Shown in pieces: positions 45,901 to 58,400 of a stretch of DNA of 64,000 nt. A program made the position numbers and the translations under genes. Within the stretch, counting starts at the first letter, position 1. Every line of letters starts with the position of its first letter. Origin of the DNA: Aphelocoma coerulescens (taxonomy: Eukaryota; Chordata; Aves; Passeriformes; Corvidae); NCBI RefSeq assembly GCF_041296385.1, contig NC_091013.1, forward strand, positions 34,632,001 to 34,696,000, written 5' to 3'. The notes beneath the pieces were generated by a model. That model was given only the letters and a program-made list of their open reading frames with translations, ran no database searches and was not told the origin of the DNA.

Positions 45901-48900
45901 TAAGGACAGAGAAGCAGCAGAAAGCTCTTGTACACCTCAGACCCTCCTGTGCCCTACAAGTGCTGGTGCATACAGGGTCAAGGGCAGCCTTGTCAGGCTG
46001 ACCCATGACTCAGTTGTGCTTTTGAGTCACCATTCTGGTTGGTTGTTCCAGGCCACGGATAGATTTGGCTTATATGTCACTTTTCTGTGCAGCAGTATGC
46101 CTCAATTCATACCTCAGTTTTCACTAACTAACATTGTTAGGCTGATTAATGTTGCCTGGCTGGTAATACTGCTGAAGATATTCAGATTTACCCTACTGAT
46201 CCCTAATACTCTGTTCTAAATAATATTGGGAGCATATTGCATGTTTATATTTGACAAAGGAGTCCAGAGACAATGAACTCTGTGCCTGACATTCAGAGAG
46301 GTCAACCTCTCATTAATCTTCTGCTGTCTTCAAGGATCATTGTTGATGGCTGCTTAGAAGATTCAGAACTGCCACTGCAGTGGCTGATGAAGATGAAAGT
46401 CAATCTACTTTGCACATAGGCATTTGGTGGTGCTCAGAAGGAAGATTCAAAAGTCTGACCTTTAGAGTTTTCCTGCTCTCCTTATGCTACAGCCACGCAG
46501 GATGAATTTCACCTGAAGTGCCAAGGCAATTTAGACAAAAATTGCAAAGTACATGCGGTGTTATGTGCTGTTCATCTGAGCCTGCACAGCTGATCTGAGG
46601 AGGGATGGTGAATGTTTTGTAATGACGGAGACTTGGTAATTTGAGATGAATTATTAAGGGCTGACAATAAATGAGCATAGATATGCAAACAAATAAGCAA
46701 TGACAAGGAAAGGTGGGAGAGCAGGGTAGCAAAAATGGCAAGGTTTCCTGAGGATTGGACAAAGACGTTTCTCTGGGATTATTTTGACTGGTGTCAACTC
46801 TTCCTTTTATTTAGGAGCAATTTCTTTCAAAGCAATAAATATTTGAAAACTTCATATGTATTAAGTGTTAATTTTACCCCTAGGCCTTCTAAGCTAAAAG
46901 TTCAAAACACAACACTGGAAATACACACAGGCTCCATCTGTTCATCTCCTGCTGCATGCTTTGAAAAGTGTCACCCCAAGCCTTCATTATTTTTAGTGGT
47001 GTTATTTTTTCAGGTTTTGGATCTTTGCTTTAACCTTCAGCACCTACACCTAGCTCCCTATAAGTGAGTTGTTCAGCAGCTGGTACAACAATGTCCGGTC
47101 ACTCGCTACAACTTAGGAAGGTCAGGCCATCACTTGAAGGTGGCTAATTTCCATTTCTAATTATGGCCTGTGGGCAGGGATCTGTATTCAGGACTTTGGC
47201 CCACTTTAATCCAAAGAGAATTTCCCACTGCTGTTACTGGAAAATTACATACAAAGATGAAACATAGCAACACCTTCTTCCAGGAACCAAATAATGAGAC
47301 ACCACAATTATTTAGGCACCTGTGTTGGGATTTAACGTGTGCTCACAATGTAGATTTGGGGAGCACTATTTATTCTCTGTGTTGCTCTCCTGAACATCTC
47401 CTAACACTCTTCCTCAGTGTTTCCCTTTCTTCAGCAGTTCCCCAAACTTTCCCTGTCTCTCAGGCTGAGATGATCAGAATTTGAATAATCAGTGTTGACA
47501 CTCTTGAGTGCCATCATTAGGGATTAGGCTTAATCCCTTGGGAGAAACAGAGCCCTGGCAACTCAGATCTTGCAGAGCATTATCTTTAGTTGTCTGCATG
47601 TTCAGCACAAAAGGGCTTACAGTTTGCTCAGTTTTTGAAGTTCTTTTTCATAATTTTGTGGCACATTTAAAGAGAACAACTGTTCAGGTTCTGCAGAACA
47701 CCTATCATGAAAACATCAAGCCAGTCAGATCCCATGAACAGGATACAAGCAGGACCTGCTTTGAAAGGTTTTTAATTTTTCTTTTTTTTTCTCCGTTGGG
47801 AATCAGGTTCCTGGTTGTAGTAAGGGGAATTTAAGCTGGCATTTCAATGCTTCTGTAAAGTAGTCTATTTATTTATATGAAATATGGATTTAAATGCAAC
47901 CCTTAAAGCTCTAGATCTCACATATGTATTTTGTTCTTGCTGGGAGGGTGCAAGAATTCTGCCTCCTGTTTTATACAGAAAAGTGCATGTGCTTGGGTTT
48001 TGGGTGATAGGTCTTTCCCAGTTTTAAAGAAAGCATCACTGAGGTTTAATTTCACTGCTATCCCTGAACTTTCTAAACATTATCAAAATGACTTGAGGAG
48101 CCTTAGTCTGCTGAGAGACCTAACCTGTTAGCCCTGTGCTTCATGCTAGGTAAAAGAAATGCTTGTCTTAGAGAACAAAGAGATGTATGAGTACTCACTG
48201 CAAGGTCAGGGTATGAATTAAACTACATATAAAGGTAAAACCTCAGGGAGAATATAATCGTGGGTGGACATAAAGGGAAGCTGCTTTTGAGGAAATACTT
48301 GAACAGGCAAAGCATCATCCTAGGAGGTGAAATTGGTCCCATTAGCTAGCAAATAAAAGAGGCTCTGTAAAGACTGTTCATTTGAAAGAAAGCTGAAGAT
48401 TTCTCATTTTACAGCCACACTCAACAATGTTGGTAAGCTGATGTTGATCAGGATGTTGATTAGTGTGACCAGCTATTGTTTGATAACACTGGTCTTTGGC
48501 TGTAATGATCTTGTGAGCTCTGGTCCTAGGGCTTCTGAGTATAAATTGCTGCAGCCAGACCACTCTGAATTTGTTATTTCACCAAGTGCAGCTTTGTTCT
48601 TCTTTGTTGTCCCATATTTCATCTTGGGAGAGGCACTGATGCAGGCAGACCACACTGTGTGACACAGATGTATTCAGCCTTTCTTAACAAGGGTGTGCTA
48701 GGTCAGTGTCCTTGGCTTCCTTCAGTGTTGGGTCAGCATATCTGTAACCTTAAACTGGGATACCCAATTTGCTCCTGGGAAGTTTGGACCTTCCCTACAG
48801 ACTAGGGTGAAACTAGAGATACTTCCCTTGCAACATCTTCCACAGGATGGCAACTCACAAAACATGGAGCAAGTGGGAGAAAGCTGAGTTTTACTAAAAT

Positions 48901-51900
48901 CTCTGTCATAAACCTGCAGAAATCACAGGGTTTCAAAGCAACCATTCATTTTTGGGTGCTTTGCCCCAGCTGTAGCCATTCCTAAGGACCACAGCATCTA
49001 TCCCATGTCTGACTCTTTTCTCTTCTGGGTGCTCCTCTGCCTTAGAGCTACAAGAGCTTTAAAGGGTTACATTTAAGATTTACAACCCTTTAAGAGTGGG
49101 TTGCCTCTCATAGAGACCCTTCTCCTCCCCTTAAATGGAATGGGCATCTTATTACAATTTTTACTGACTAGTTATAATGGATTTGCACTTAGGAATCTGA
49201 GTTCCTCTAACAGCTTTTTTAAATTCCAGACATAGGGGTTTGGGTGGAAGAGGTTGGGAAAAGAACAAGAAGTCTTTTAATTAAGTGTATATATTCCACT
49301 TTATACCCTGAGTTGGTTGTAAACCTGGGAACAGGACCCAATTGTTCAGATTCTAACTCCAATTCAGTCGTGCAGAATGTTCTTCTTGCCATTAGAAGTA
49401 TTAATAACAATGATTTATCATAATTTCACCTTCAAAGGGAACAGTGAAAAAAGACAGGTGAAAACAAGTTAATGCAAGGAAAAATTGCTGACTCCAGATT
49501 TGACTTAAAGGTTGGTAAGTGTGAACCAATTGTTCTTTCATAAGAGAATATGTCATTTTAACAACATAATTTTAGTGGCATATAATTTTTCTTTTTATTA
49601 GCCTTTCCTTTTGTCTCATCTGCTGTTAGACTTAAGAAGCCTGTTCTCAGTACACAGCCCTCAGTGCTAGGCATCTTATATCCAAGGATCTGACTTGTTT
49701 CCCCACTTCCAATTTATACCTCTGTGCAATATGGTAACATATTGAGATATCAGTCAAGCTATTAGTCTGGCTGTAACTATTTTTAATAAAATACAACAAA
49801 ATGATAGAAAAAAAATTGAAAAATGAGGATTTGACCTCTTTACATGTGTTATAGATTCTGAACATGATGTGCAAATGGTAAATTCTGAAAAGTTATCTTC
49901 CATATAATGTCATTTCTGCAGAACTCTCTTGCCTCAGGGTTGTGAATTATTGTGCTGTGAACATTATAGGAGAGATTATTTACAATAAATCGTGTAAAAC
50001 CCCAAATGTTTTGCAATCAGAATATGTCAAATGCTGAGGAATGAGGAACCCACTTTGGTTTATAACTTCTTTCAAGCATGAGCCAAAAACTCTACAGTAC
50101 TCTTCCTAATGGAAAAGCATCCAGACCAATCTCTATAAATACTTATCACACTCCCATAAACTAACCTATTAGAAGCACTTGACATTTTCATTTATACCTG
50201 TAAAACTGCTGAAAAAAAAGTTATATAGGCTGAGCTCTCTCATGCTTTCTCAACATTTCTTACCCACAAAATAACATAATATAAAGAGTTGTTCATGCAA
50301 TCTTTTGGCTGACTGTCTGTTATCTAAAATGTGATTTATCTGAATAATATGAGTTATGCTTCCTCCAGTTTCCAATTTATGGTGTTAGAATAATTCTTTT
50401 TTATTTCTCCAGTGCAACTGGTATGCTGTAAAAATCTACTGGAATGTTCTCAGGTAATAATGTAATAGGAGCCTTAACAGTAGCTGGAAAATTAATATAG
50501 GACCTTACATTTGTAAAATGTTAAATTTTTTTATTGAAAGGTCAGGAAATTATTTCTGAAACATCACCCATCTGCAATATTTGATATATATATTTATGCT
50601 GTATATCAACACTTGAATTTAAAAAGAGAAACAGAAAATGCTCTGCTGGAAGGATGTGGGCAGGTAGGTCAGCCCACAGATTCTCCTGGGTTGACCCAAC
50701 TTGGGTATTTTGGTGGCAGATACAGAAAACTTGTAGAAAACTTTTGGGAGAATTGTTGAGAGAGGTTCAGTATGCTCAGGACTTGTAACAAGACCTAAAA
50801 GTCTACTAAAAAACCCAGAAATGGTAAGACAGAATATTAGCATTAACAGTAGGGAAAATATGCCAACATTTTGAACTGCACAATTATGAATGCCAACAAA
50901 ATATAAGATGCCTGTAGTGTGTAATGGGTCTCATCTTATTTCATCCTTAAAACCATTGAAGAAATGTTGATCTTGAACCCAGCAAGTAATTAAGATATAA
51001 AAAAAATACTGAACCTAATGCTAAAACTACATGACAAAGTTTCTTGCACTGTTTCTGCCATACCCTTCATTAGCACAAACTTGTGTCTCTCCTCCTTTAC
51101 AAACGATTTACAGCCTGTTTCACTGAATGTGAGTGTGGAGATGCTTGAAGCACAACCGTAAGGGCAATGAGCAGGACAGTCCCTGCACCTGACTACCAAA
51201 CACCCAAACACTCAAAACAACCCTCTGCCTCTCACTTCAAAGCAGTCTTTTTGAAAGGGAAGAAAGAATGCAAGGTACCCCAAGAAATCTATTTTTTTAT
51301 CAATCACCTGCATCTATCAGTCATGTAGATACAGCATTTCAGTGGAAAGAACAAAGTCTTGCAAACTAGTATTGATTATAACACCACATGGCTGCAGCCC
51401 CACTTGGTTTCCAGATAGTCTCCAGCCTGGTCATTGCAGCCTGGCTCACTGAAGTTGCTTTCTGAAAAGCCTGGTGCTTGCCTATTACCAAGGAAGTTAA
51501 GCAATTTTCTTGGAATCCAAGCAGTTGTCTTGGAAGATCACTGTACATGTTGTTATCCTACAGTATATGGCAGAGGGCACATTTTAAAAGAAATTATGTG
51601 AAAACAAATATACAAATGTTATTTCAATTCTACATGCCCTCTCTGACATTTAGTGGCTGAGACTGACTGCTAAATCCCCCACTTTACAAATACCAATATG
51701 TAAAAAATGAGACTTGTGATATCCACGTAGGGTAACAAGTACTATTAGTTTTTAAGGAATTGTGATGAAAAAACATAGTTTGTAAAATTTGTGGTAATAT
51801 ATTTCAATTTGATCTGAATAGAATAAAAGTATATTTCCAATCAGCTCATAGAATACACTCTTGCTAATAGCATTTTACTATGCAAGTTATTTTTATGTTA

Positions 51901-52937
51901 TTTTAGGAACTCCTACACCAATGCTTTTCACAAAACTGTTGAAATGCATTGATCAGAGAGCAGATTATTTTTACGTTACACAAAAATTGGTTTTTATTGA
52001 CAAGCAAATCAAATAGTTATCTGCAATTTTTGTTATTTCAAGCAGAAATTTGTGTAGAAAGAAAGTGTAAGTTATCATTCAGAAAAATAATCCTCAGTAC
52101 ATAGGACACCAGCACAAAGAATGGCAAATTACAGGTTGCCAGGAACAAAGCAGTGCTTCATAAAATTCATAGCACATTCCATCACAGGTAAACTAGATTA
52201 TCAAAAAACATATTCCATATTTTATAGTTGCTTACCAGATAAGACATTTCTCTCTTTCTGTTGATGACTGCTCTTTGAGTTGTTCGGAAAATGCTGATTT
52301 TGGCTGCTGCATGGTGTGCAGGCAGCAGGAACTAAATTTCCCTGTCAAAGATCTCTAAAGGCTGTGGCATTTACTCTGGTGTTTTTCCTGATGGGGAGGG
52401 AATGGAATTGCCAGTGTTATTGCCAAAAGTGAGGGATACACAGATGCCATTCATCAGCACTTAAGTGACACCAGCAGAGATTTTCTGTGCTTTCTCAAGA
52501 ACAGTTTCATGGTTTGGTTCTAGATTTGGTAACCACCCCTACTTGAAAACTACTTACCTCTGGTGACTGCTAGCAGTGTCCTCACCACAAGCACCCTCTG
52601 TGATGACTGAAAGGGTGACAGGTCTTCAAAGGGAATCCGAGTCCTTTCCTCTGCTAGGACTACTCTCTAAAATGTTTTCATCTCTTAAATCTTTTTCGCA
52701 CAGTTGAGAAAGGACAGACTTTTGGTGTCAGAGTCATGTACCCCTTTCCTCCCCTCTATATTCTGTGTTCTCTTAGTAAAAGAAAATAAAATGGTTTGGA
52801 AATGTGTTCCAGACACAAGATTTATTCCTTAATATATATTTCTGATGCAGCCACATGCTGGGTTCCTTACATTAAACACATTTGGTGATTCAAGTTTACT
52901 TTTGAAAACAGCCTGCTTTGTTTTCTGGTCTTAGTTG

Positions 52938-52983
52938 TTTTGTTTACTTTTGTTTGTTTTTTTTTTTTTTTTCTCTTTTTTTT
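52938..52983. repeat. T-rich tract
   Basis: T runs broken by single G, A or C bases, including one of 16 T at 52957-52972. Confidence 0.9.
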
Positions 52984-55019
52984 AAAACCATGAGTTTATT
53001 TTTTGTACTTCTTGTCCTTCTAAAGAATGCAGGCCTCATCTTCCATCTCCGCTTGTTTATTTAGTGTTTCATGGAAAGACACTGATCTTCACAGTCAGAA
53101 GCCCATTGTCAGCCTCCTTGGGTTGCCTCTGGCATCGTGACTTTTAAAATTATGATTTCCATCCATTAAGAGGTAATTTAGTTTTGGTTTGGATTGATCT
53201 CATTCAGCTTTAACTGTCTAAAGTTAAAGTATCTATGCCAAGCTTGTTATATGGGCTCCTTCTAAACTTAATGGAAAAAAAGGGATCTGCAGAGGTTACT
53301 CACCTCAACTCTGTCACCCTGTGTGACTCACTCTGTTGGCAGAGTGCATGGATGATGAGCTTCGGCTCTGAGTGGACCCCTCCTGCTCATGTGTGCTTCA
53401 TATTTCCAAGTTGATCTCCACAGGGAAAGGGTGGGGAATCCTGTATTGTCATAATGTCCCCAACACAAATAGTGCACTGTAGGGTTGGTGCGATAAGTTT
53501 TTTATTGGCCAAAGGCTAAACATTTCTAATGCTGTTTTTCATTCTCAAGACCACAAGTACAGTATATTTCTTCTGCAGTTTCACTCTTCTTGATTCCCTT
53601 CGTAGTATTATAGATTCTCTCTCGGGATCAGCAAAACAATATGTGAAGAATATTAGTGATATGGAAGCTTGCTTCAGGGTTATCTTTAGATATCTGAGTT
53701 GAACTCTACAAGTGAGGTGCTAAATCTGCCTTGAGATTATCAATACAAGAACAAGTGAAAATGTAGGCTTTACAAATAGATTGTACTCCTTTTGTTCTAG
53801 GATAGGAGGAGAAACTGAACAGAACATTGAAGCTGTTGTCACACAGCTGGCTTTGCTGGGCTCATACCAGTGTAACAGCCAGCAGAGTAAGGCTACATAT
53901 GTCTTATTTAAAATACTCTTATATCACAAGGTGTGCAGATAGCAAGGTAAGGCATGACAGGAGGTGGAAAGGACTGCTCATTTTTGCATATGACCATCAT
54001 GAGTGATGATGGAAATAGTCATGCTATTAGACTCTGACTGGAGTATATATAATAATGATTTTACAACAGTTTAGAGAAATGACAGTACAGTAATATTGTA
54101 TTTGCCAGTCAAAGAAATCAAACCTCTGATATTTATTATGTACTCTGTAATATCTTTTGCATGGTTGGTGTTTCATCAGTGGGTTAGTAAAACTTCAGTT
54201 TTATAACTACGTCCCGTTATTGAGGTCCACAATGAGCCCAGTTGTTTTCAGGGTGGAAAGCCAGCCTCCATTAGCATTTTGCAAGGAGCTAGGTATTGTC
54301 CTCCTCTTAAGACTGAGTGAGTCTGAAAGTTTTACAAGAACTGGCAGAGATTTGTACCTGTAAAAATCTGTGATTTTTTTTCTGTTTTTTTTTTTTTAAC
54401 AGTAAAAATCCATACAGAAAACAATGTTTAACCTTTAAAACTATAAAGCCTAGGTTGTAGGGACATTAGTATTTTTTTTTTTTTGCAAAGCTGAAGTATT
54501 GCATGTTTTTCATACTCTGTTTCAGGAGGATTTGCATATATGAAAATGCATAATAATACCTTTTGTCTTCTAAGCTGTCTGTTTTAAAATTTTCAGTTCT
54601 GTTTTCAAAATAAAAATGCAAACAACTGTTTGGTGTAGTTTGTACATAAAGGAATATGCTGTTTTTTTCATATTTATTTCTTCAATTAGCTAGTCTGACC
54701 CAATAAATTTTAGTGTTTTGTTACTAATAACTAATGAAGAACAGGTAACAAAAGCCACAGCAGCATCTTGTACCCATTAAGAACTGGATCAAGCTAACTT
54801 GCACATTGCATGAAGCACGCCGTCATATATAGAAAGCAAGAAGTGTCTGGGGCAGCATACACTATTAATTAGAACTGAAGCTGGACTTCTGTTGTGGCAA
54901 TCATGACTTTCATGTTCTATTACTTTCATGTGCTAAAAATACTATGCCAGACTTGATGTTTTATGATTTATGTATGTGAGCGGGTGGACATTAGACACAT
55001 TTTGTGAGTGGCTGCAAGC

Positions 55020-55448
55020 TTAAATTCCCCTCACTAAAGGAATGGAGATGTTCAGCAAGGGCATGGGGATATAAAGAGTGACATAAAGCTTATCCACTTG
55101 AGAGTGAGAGTCCCTGGGGGGCAGCAGTCCATTATGGGAACTTGAACTCCGTAGGATGAAACTGGAACAGCTTCCATACCCCAAGTATCCAAACATTTCT
55201 GGATATTTTGTACCATCTTTGTTTTGTATTTCTCAGGACTGTCGGTGCCCCTCGTGTAGGAGGAGCAGCATCCCATGCCCACCCTTATATCTGCACTTTG
55301 GCTGGTATGGCAATCCATTACCCCATTTAAGAATTTCTGCCAGCTCCTGGTTGTTCACTACAGAAATTCTCTTCAGCCATTTCACACTTGCACTGTTTGA
55401 AAATGGTTGGAGAGCAGTAACGAGATTGATCTGGTTTAGGGAACTAAT
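55020..55448 (-). other. stop-poor segment, possible decayed coding sequence, unidentified
   Basis: One - strand frame runs from 55448 to a TAA at 55022-55020, 142 codons, with a single internal stop (TGA, 55235-55233) that could come from an Arg codon. The first half reads like protein, with pieces such as VKWLKRISVVNNQELAEILK and LPYQPKCRYKGGHGM; the second half is serine-rich and less convincing. The other - strand frame and the + strand also hold open frames of 88 and 102 codons here, so part of the openness comes from base composition. No family is recognised. Confidence 0.3.
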
Positions 55449-58400
55449 TCACTCTGTCTTGTAGATGTAATGAATTTAAGTATGAGCAAGCTCATCATGT
55501 TCATTTAGGGTAGCGATAACAAGGTAGATAACTAAGCTGTCATTGCAATGCTTTCCGATATTTGGATCCTCCTGTTGAGAAGTGGTTAAGGAAAGCTGAA
55601 TGTGAGACTTTGCTATTTCCTCTCTTAGCATGAATGGGTGCAGAAACTCAGCCAATGCACAGTTGGAGGAAAGAGGTAGAAGGTGCTCTTCTGACAGGAG
55701 CTCCATCAGAGATCAGTAGGTTAATAGGATCCAATCAAAGGTCTTTGGGTCATGCTTGAGCAGCTAAAACACTTATTTGCATTCTTCAAGCCAAATAATT
55801 GTATTTTGTGCTGAAGCAGAAGGGGAACACAAACACAGATAAATACTGCCTTTTTCATGGGGGCCAGTTACCAGCAGCTGAAGGGCAGTAAATTCCTAAA
55901 CTGTTGGAGCACGATTCTGGTGGTATTGATTTGGTCGTGAGGTAGTTTCAAGTAAAGGTAATCACAAGTAAAACTCCCTGGTCAGACTGCTTGCACCCTT
56001 TTTGTTGTCACAGAAAAGACACTGTAAAATTAATTTGTAATACTGCTATAAAATCACGTTACTGATCTAAGGAATTTGGATATTTTTATTCTTGTAATTT
56101 AAACTATTATTTTATGGCATGGTGTTGATTGGATATTTCTCCATGTAGCTCATTTTCTTTTTAGGTGGGTGCAGACTCTTCTGTCCCCATGCAGCGAAGT
56201 CATTTATGGATCATCTGCTCTGCAAATCTATCAAGAGAGAGATGGTTCAATGACATCATCCTCATGTCATCAGTGGGAGCAGAGGACACTTAGAATCACA
56301 TAAAATTATAATACTAGTGTTAGGCTTGAAATTCTCTGTATTAGCAAAATCAAGAAATTTAGAGATCAGACAAATTAACAATACCTTCTAAGACCTTTCC
56401 TCCTCAAATGAAACTGTAAGTGTGAATGGACTTCAACCATGTCAGGGCTTTAACGGAAATGCTTAATATATATAAACATGAAAAAAGATGTTAATGAACT
56501 TATAATGCTTTATGAGATTTATCTTTTGGCCAACTTGTAAAGAATTTTTAAATAGTTTTGTTTTCTTGGTTGCTTAAAAGTCTCTATTTTAATTCCTGAG
56601 ATCCTTGTTCAGCCACTTTCTGAAATTTCCAAAATTTTTCAGGGCAATATTCTACTTTGACTGAAGACAGTCTGAAGAGGGCTGATGTTCCAGGGAACAT
56701 GTGTTTTGAATTGAAGAACAATGATACAGTTTTGTTTGCACTCATAAATAATGAATCTTGTTCTGACCACAAGTAAAATTGTTTAAATTAGTCTCCTGAT
56801 TCAGTAATTGATCTGAAGCGTATGCTGTGTCAGAGCTATCAATATACTGATGACTGCATGAATCTCAGAGAGCTATGGTAGTGTTTATGAAGGACATTAT
56901 AAAAAATATAAAGGCAGTTAGAAATGAGCTTTGTGGATTATCTTCAGTTAATGGCATGGCAAATGTCATTTTATGGACCTAATTTACTGAACATTAATAA
57001 TGCTACAGTTGAAGTAAATCATTTTAATGGCAAGATTTATGTGAATAACACTAGCACTAATTTGCCAATGGAATTTACAAAATCCATTTAGCTCTTCTAA
57101 AGAGGCACTAAATGGATGTTATGGCTTGGTTTTAGACTGCCGCTATCATGGGAGCAGGGCAGGCCTGCTCTTTCTTTCTCCCTTGTGTTTGTGCATAGTG
57201 AAAGCCAGAAGATGAGTTCAGCAATAACACTTCAGTGAGTCAGAGAATAGTGCTGAGTGATCAACCCACCCTTTTTGTGTGTGCCTTCAGCTAAGAGCAA
57301 GTGATTCAAGTTATGCCAAAGCAATTCTGGGAAGAGATGCTTGGAGACTGTACCTCCTGCATGGTGTTCTCCCTGTATTAAGCAGCTTTTATCTTCAGAT
57401 AGCTAAGCTGATGTGAAGTTTTGTATCCTCTAGGGGTGCAGAAGGCTACTGGGAGAGCAAGATGGGGGCGTGAAGAAACCTCAATGCCTTTGCCCATTTT
57501 GCTTATGAAATTATTATCTGCCGGTATTAAATGTGGAGTAAACGACAGTATCTACAGTGTGAAGATGTCCAGGATGACAGGAGGTCCTTTCTCTTCACAA
57601 AAGATAATCAGGAACTCTCATGGCAAGTAAGATGCACTGAGCCAGCAAGGGGAAGCTCCCAAGCAGTGTACCCTCAAGAGATGGAGCAGTAACACTGCAG
57701 AACCTTCAGTCTCCATCAAGATGACAGAGGTGGTTCCTGCTTTTTCAGGAACAAATGCAGAAGTCAGAATTTTTTTTGCCTTAGTTTTCAAAATTCACAG
57801 TCACTTACTGTAAAAAACTTGTTTGAACTCAAGGCAAAATGAGTTTAATATAAGTAATTGACAAACCTATGAACTAATCAAGCTGGGAAAAGAAAGAAAA
57901 CAAAAAAAGAAACTAAGACAGACGGTGTTGTTTCTGTTTTTAAATACATAGAAATTACTTCGACACTGTCATATTAGGGAACCACATAAATAAAAGATAG
58001 AAAAATAGATAAATAGATAGATTGATAGATAGATAGATAAACCAGCCAGCCAATGGAAGAAAAATGGCTAAAGACTGTAGTGTTTGCTAATCAGGTGTCT
58101 AGTATGAACATACAAGGTGATCAAATAGTGCATAATTATCAGCTTAAAAATTATTGCATAGAGCATTTGATTATTCATGGAAAGTTATGGGCTCAGTTGA
58201 GTGTGAGATTTTATGCATGTCTGCTGCAACTGGTTGTTTATGATGTGACATTCTTTAATGGTAAAATGAAAAACAGCACAGTTCTGTGCCAGGACACAAG
58301 AGGGTCATAGGGGGAATGAATATTTATGAAGCAAAAATAAATATGAAGATGGAACTTCCCTCTTCTTTTTCCCATCCCCCACTACTGATTTTTTTTACTA

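Larger units (their letters stand above)
35161..55019. other. long non-coding stretch, no gene recognised
   Basis: About 20 kb without any recognised gene, RNA gene or interspersed repeat. Open frames reach about 110 codons (46735-47067, 47170-47484, 47508-47834 on the + strand), close together but without domains, splice-site support or shared frame. Small structures are listed separately. T-rich tracts lie at 52938-52983, 54372-54399 and 54474-54484. Confidence 0.5.

Noticed and set aside
47170..47834. Two successive + strand open frames of 104 and 108 codons
   Set aside because: Different frames, no recognisable protein features, no supporting splice sites seen.
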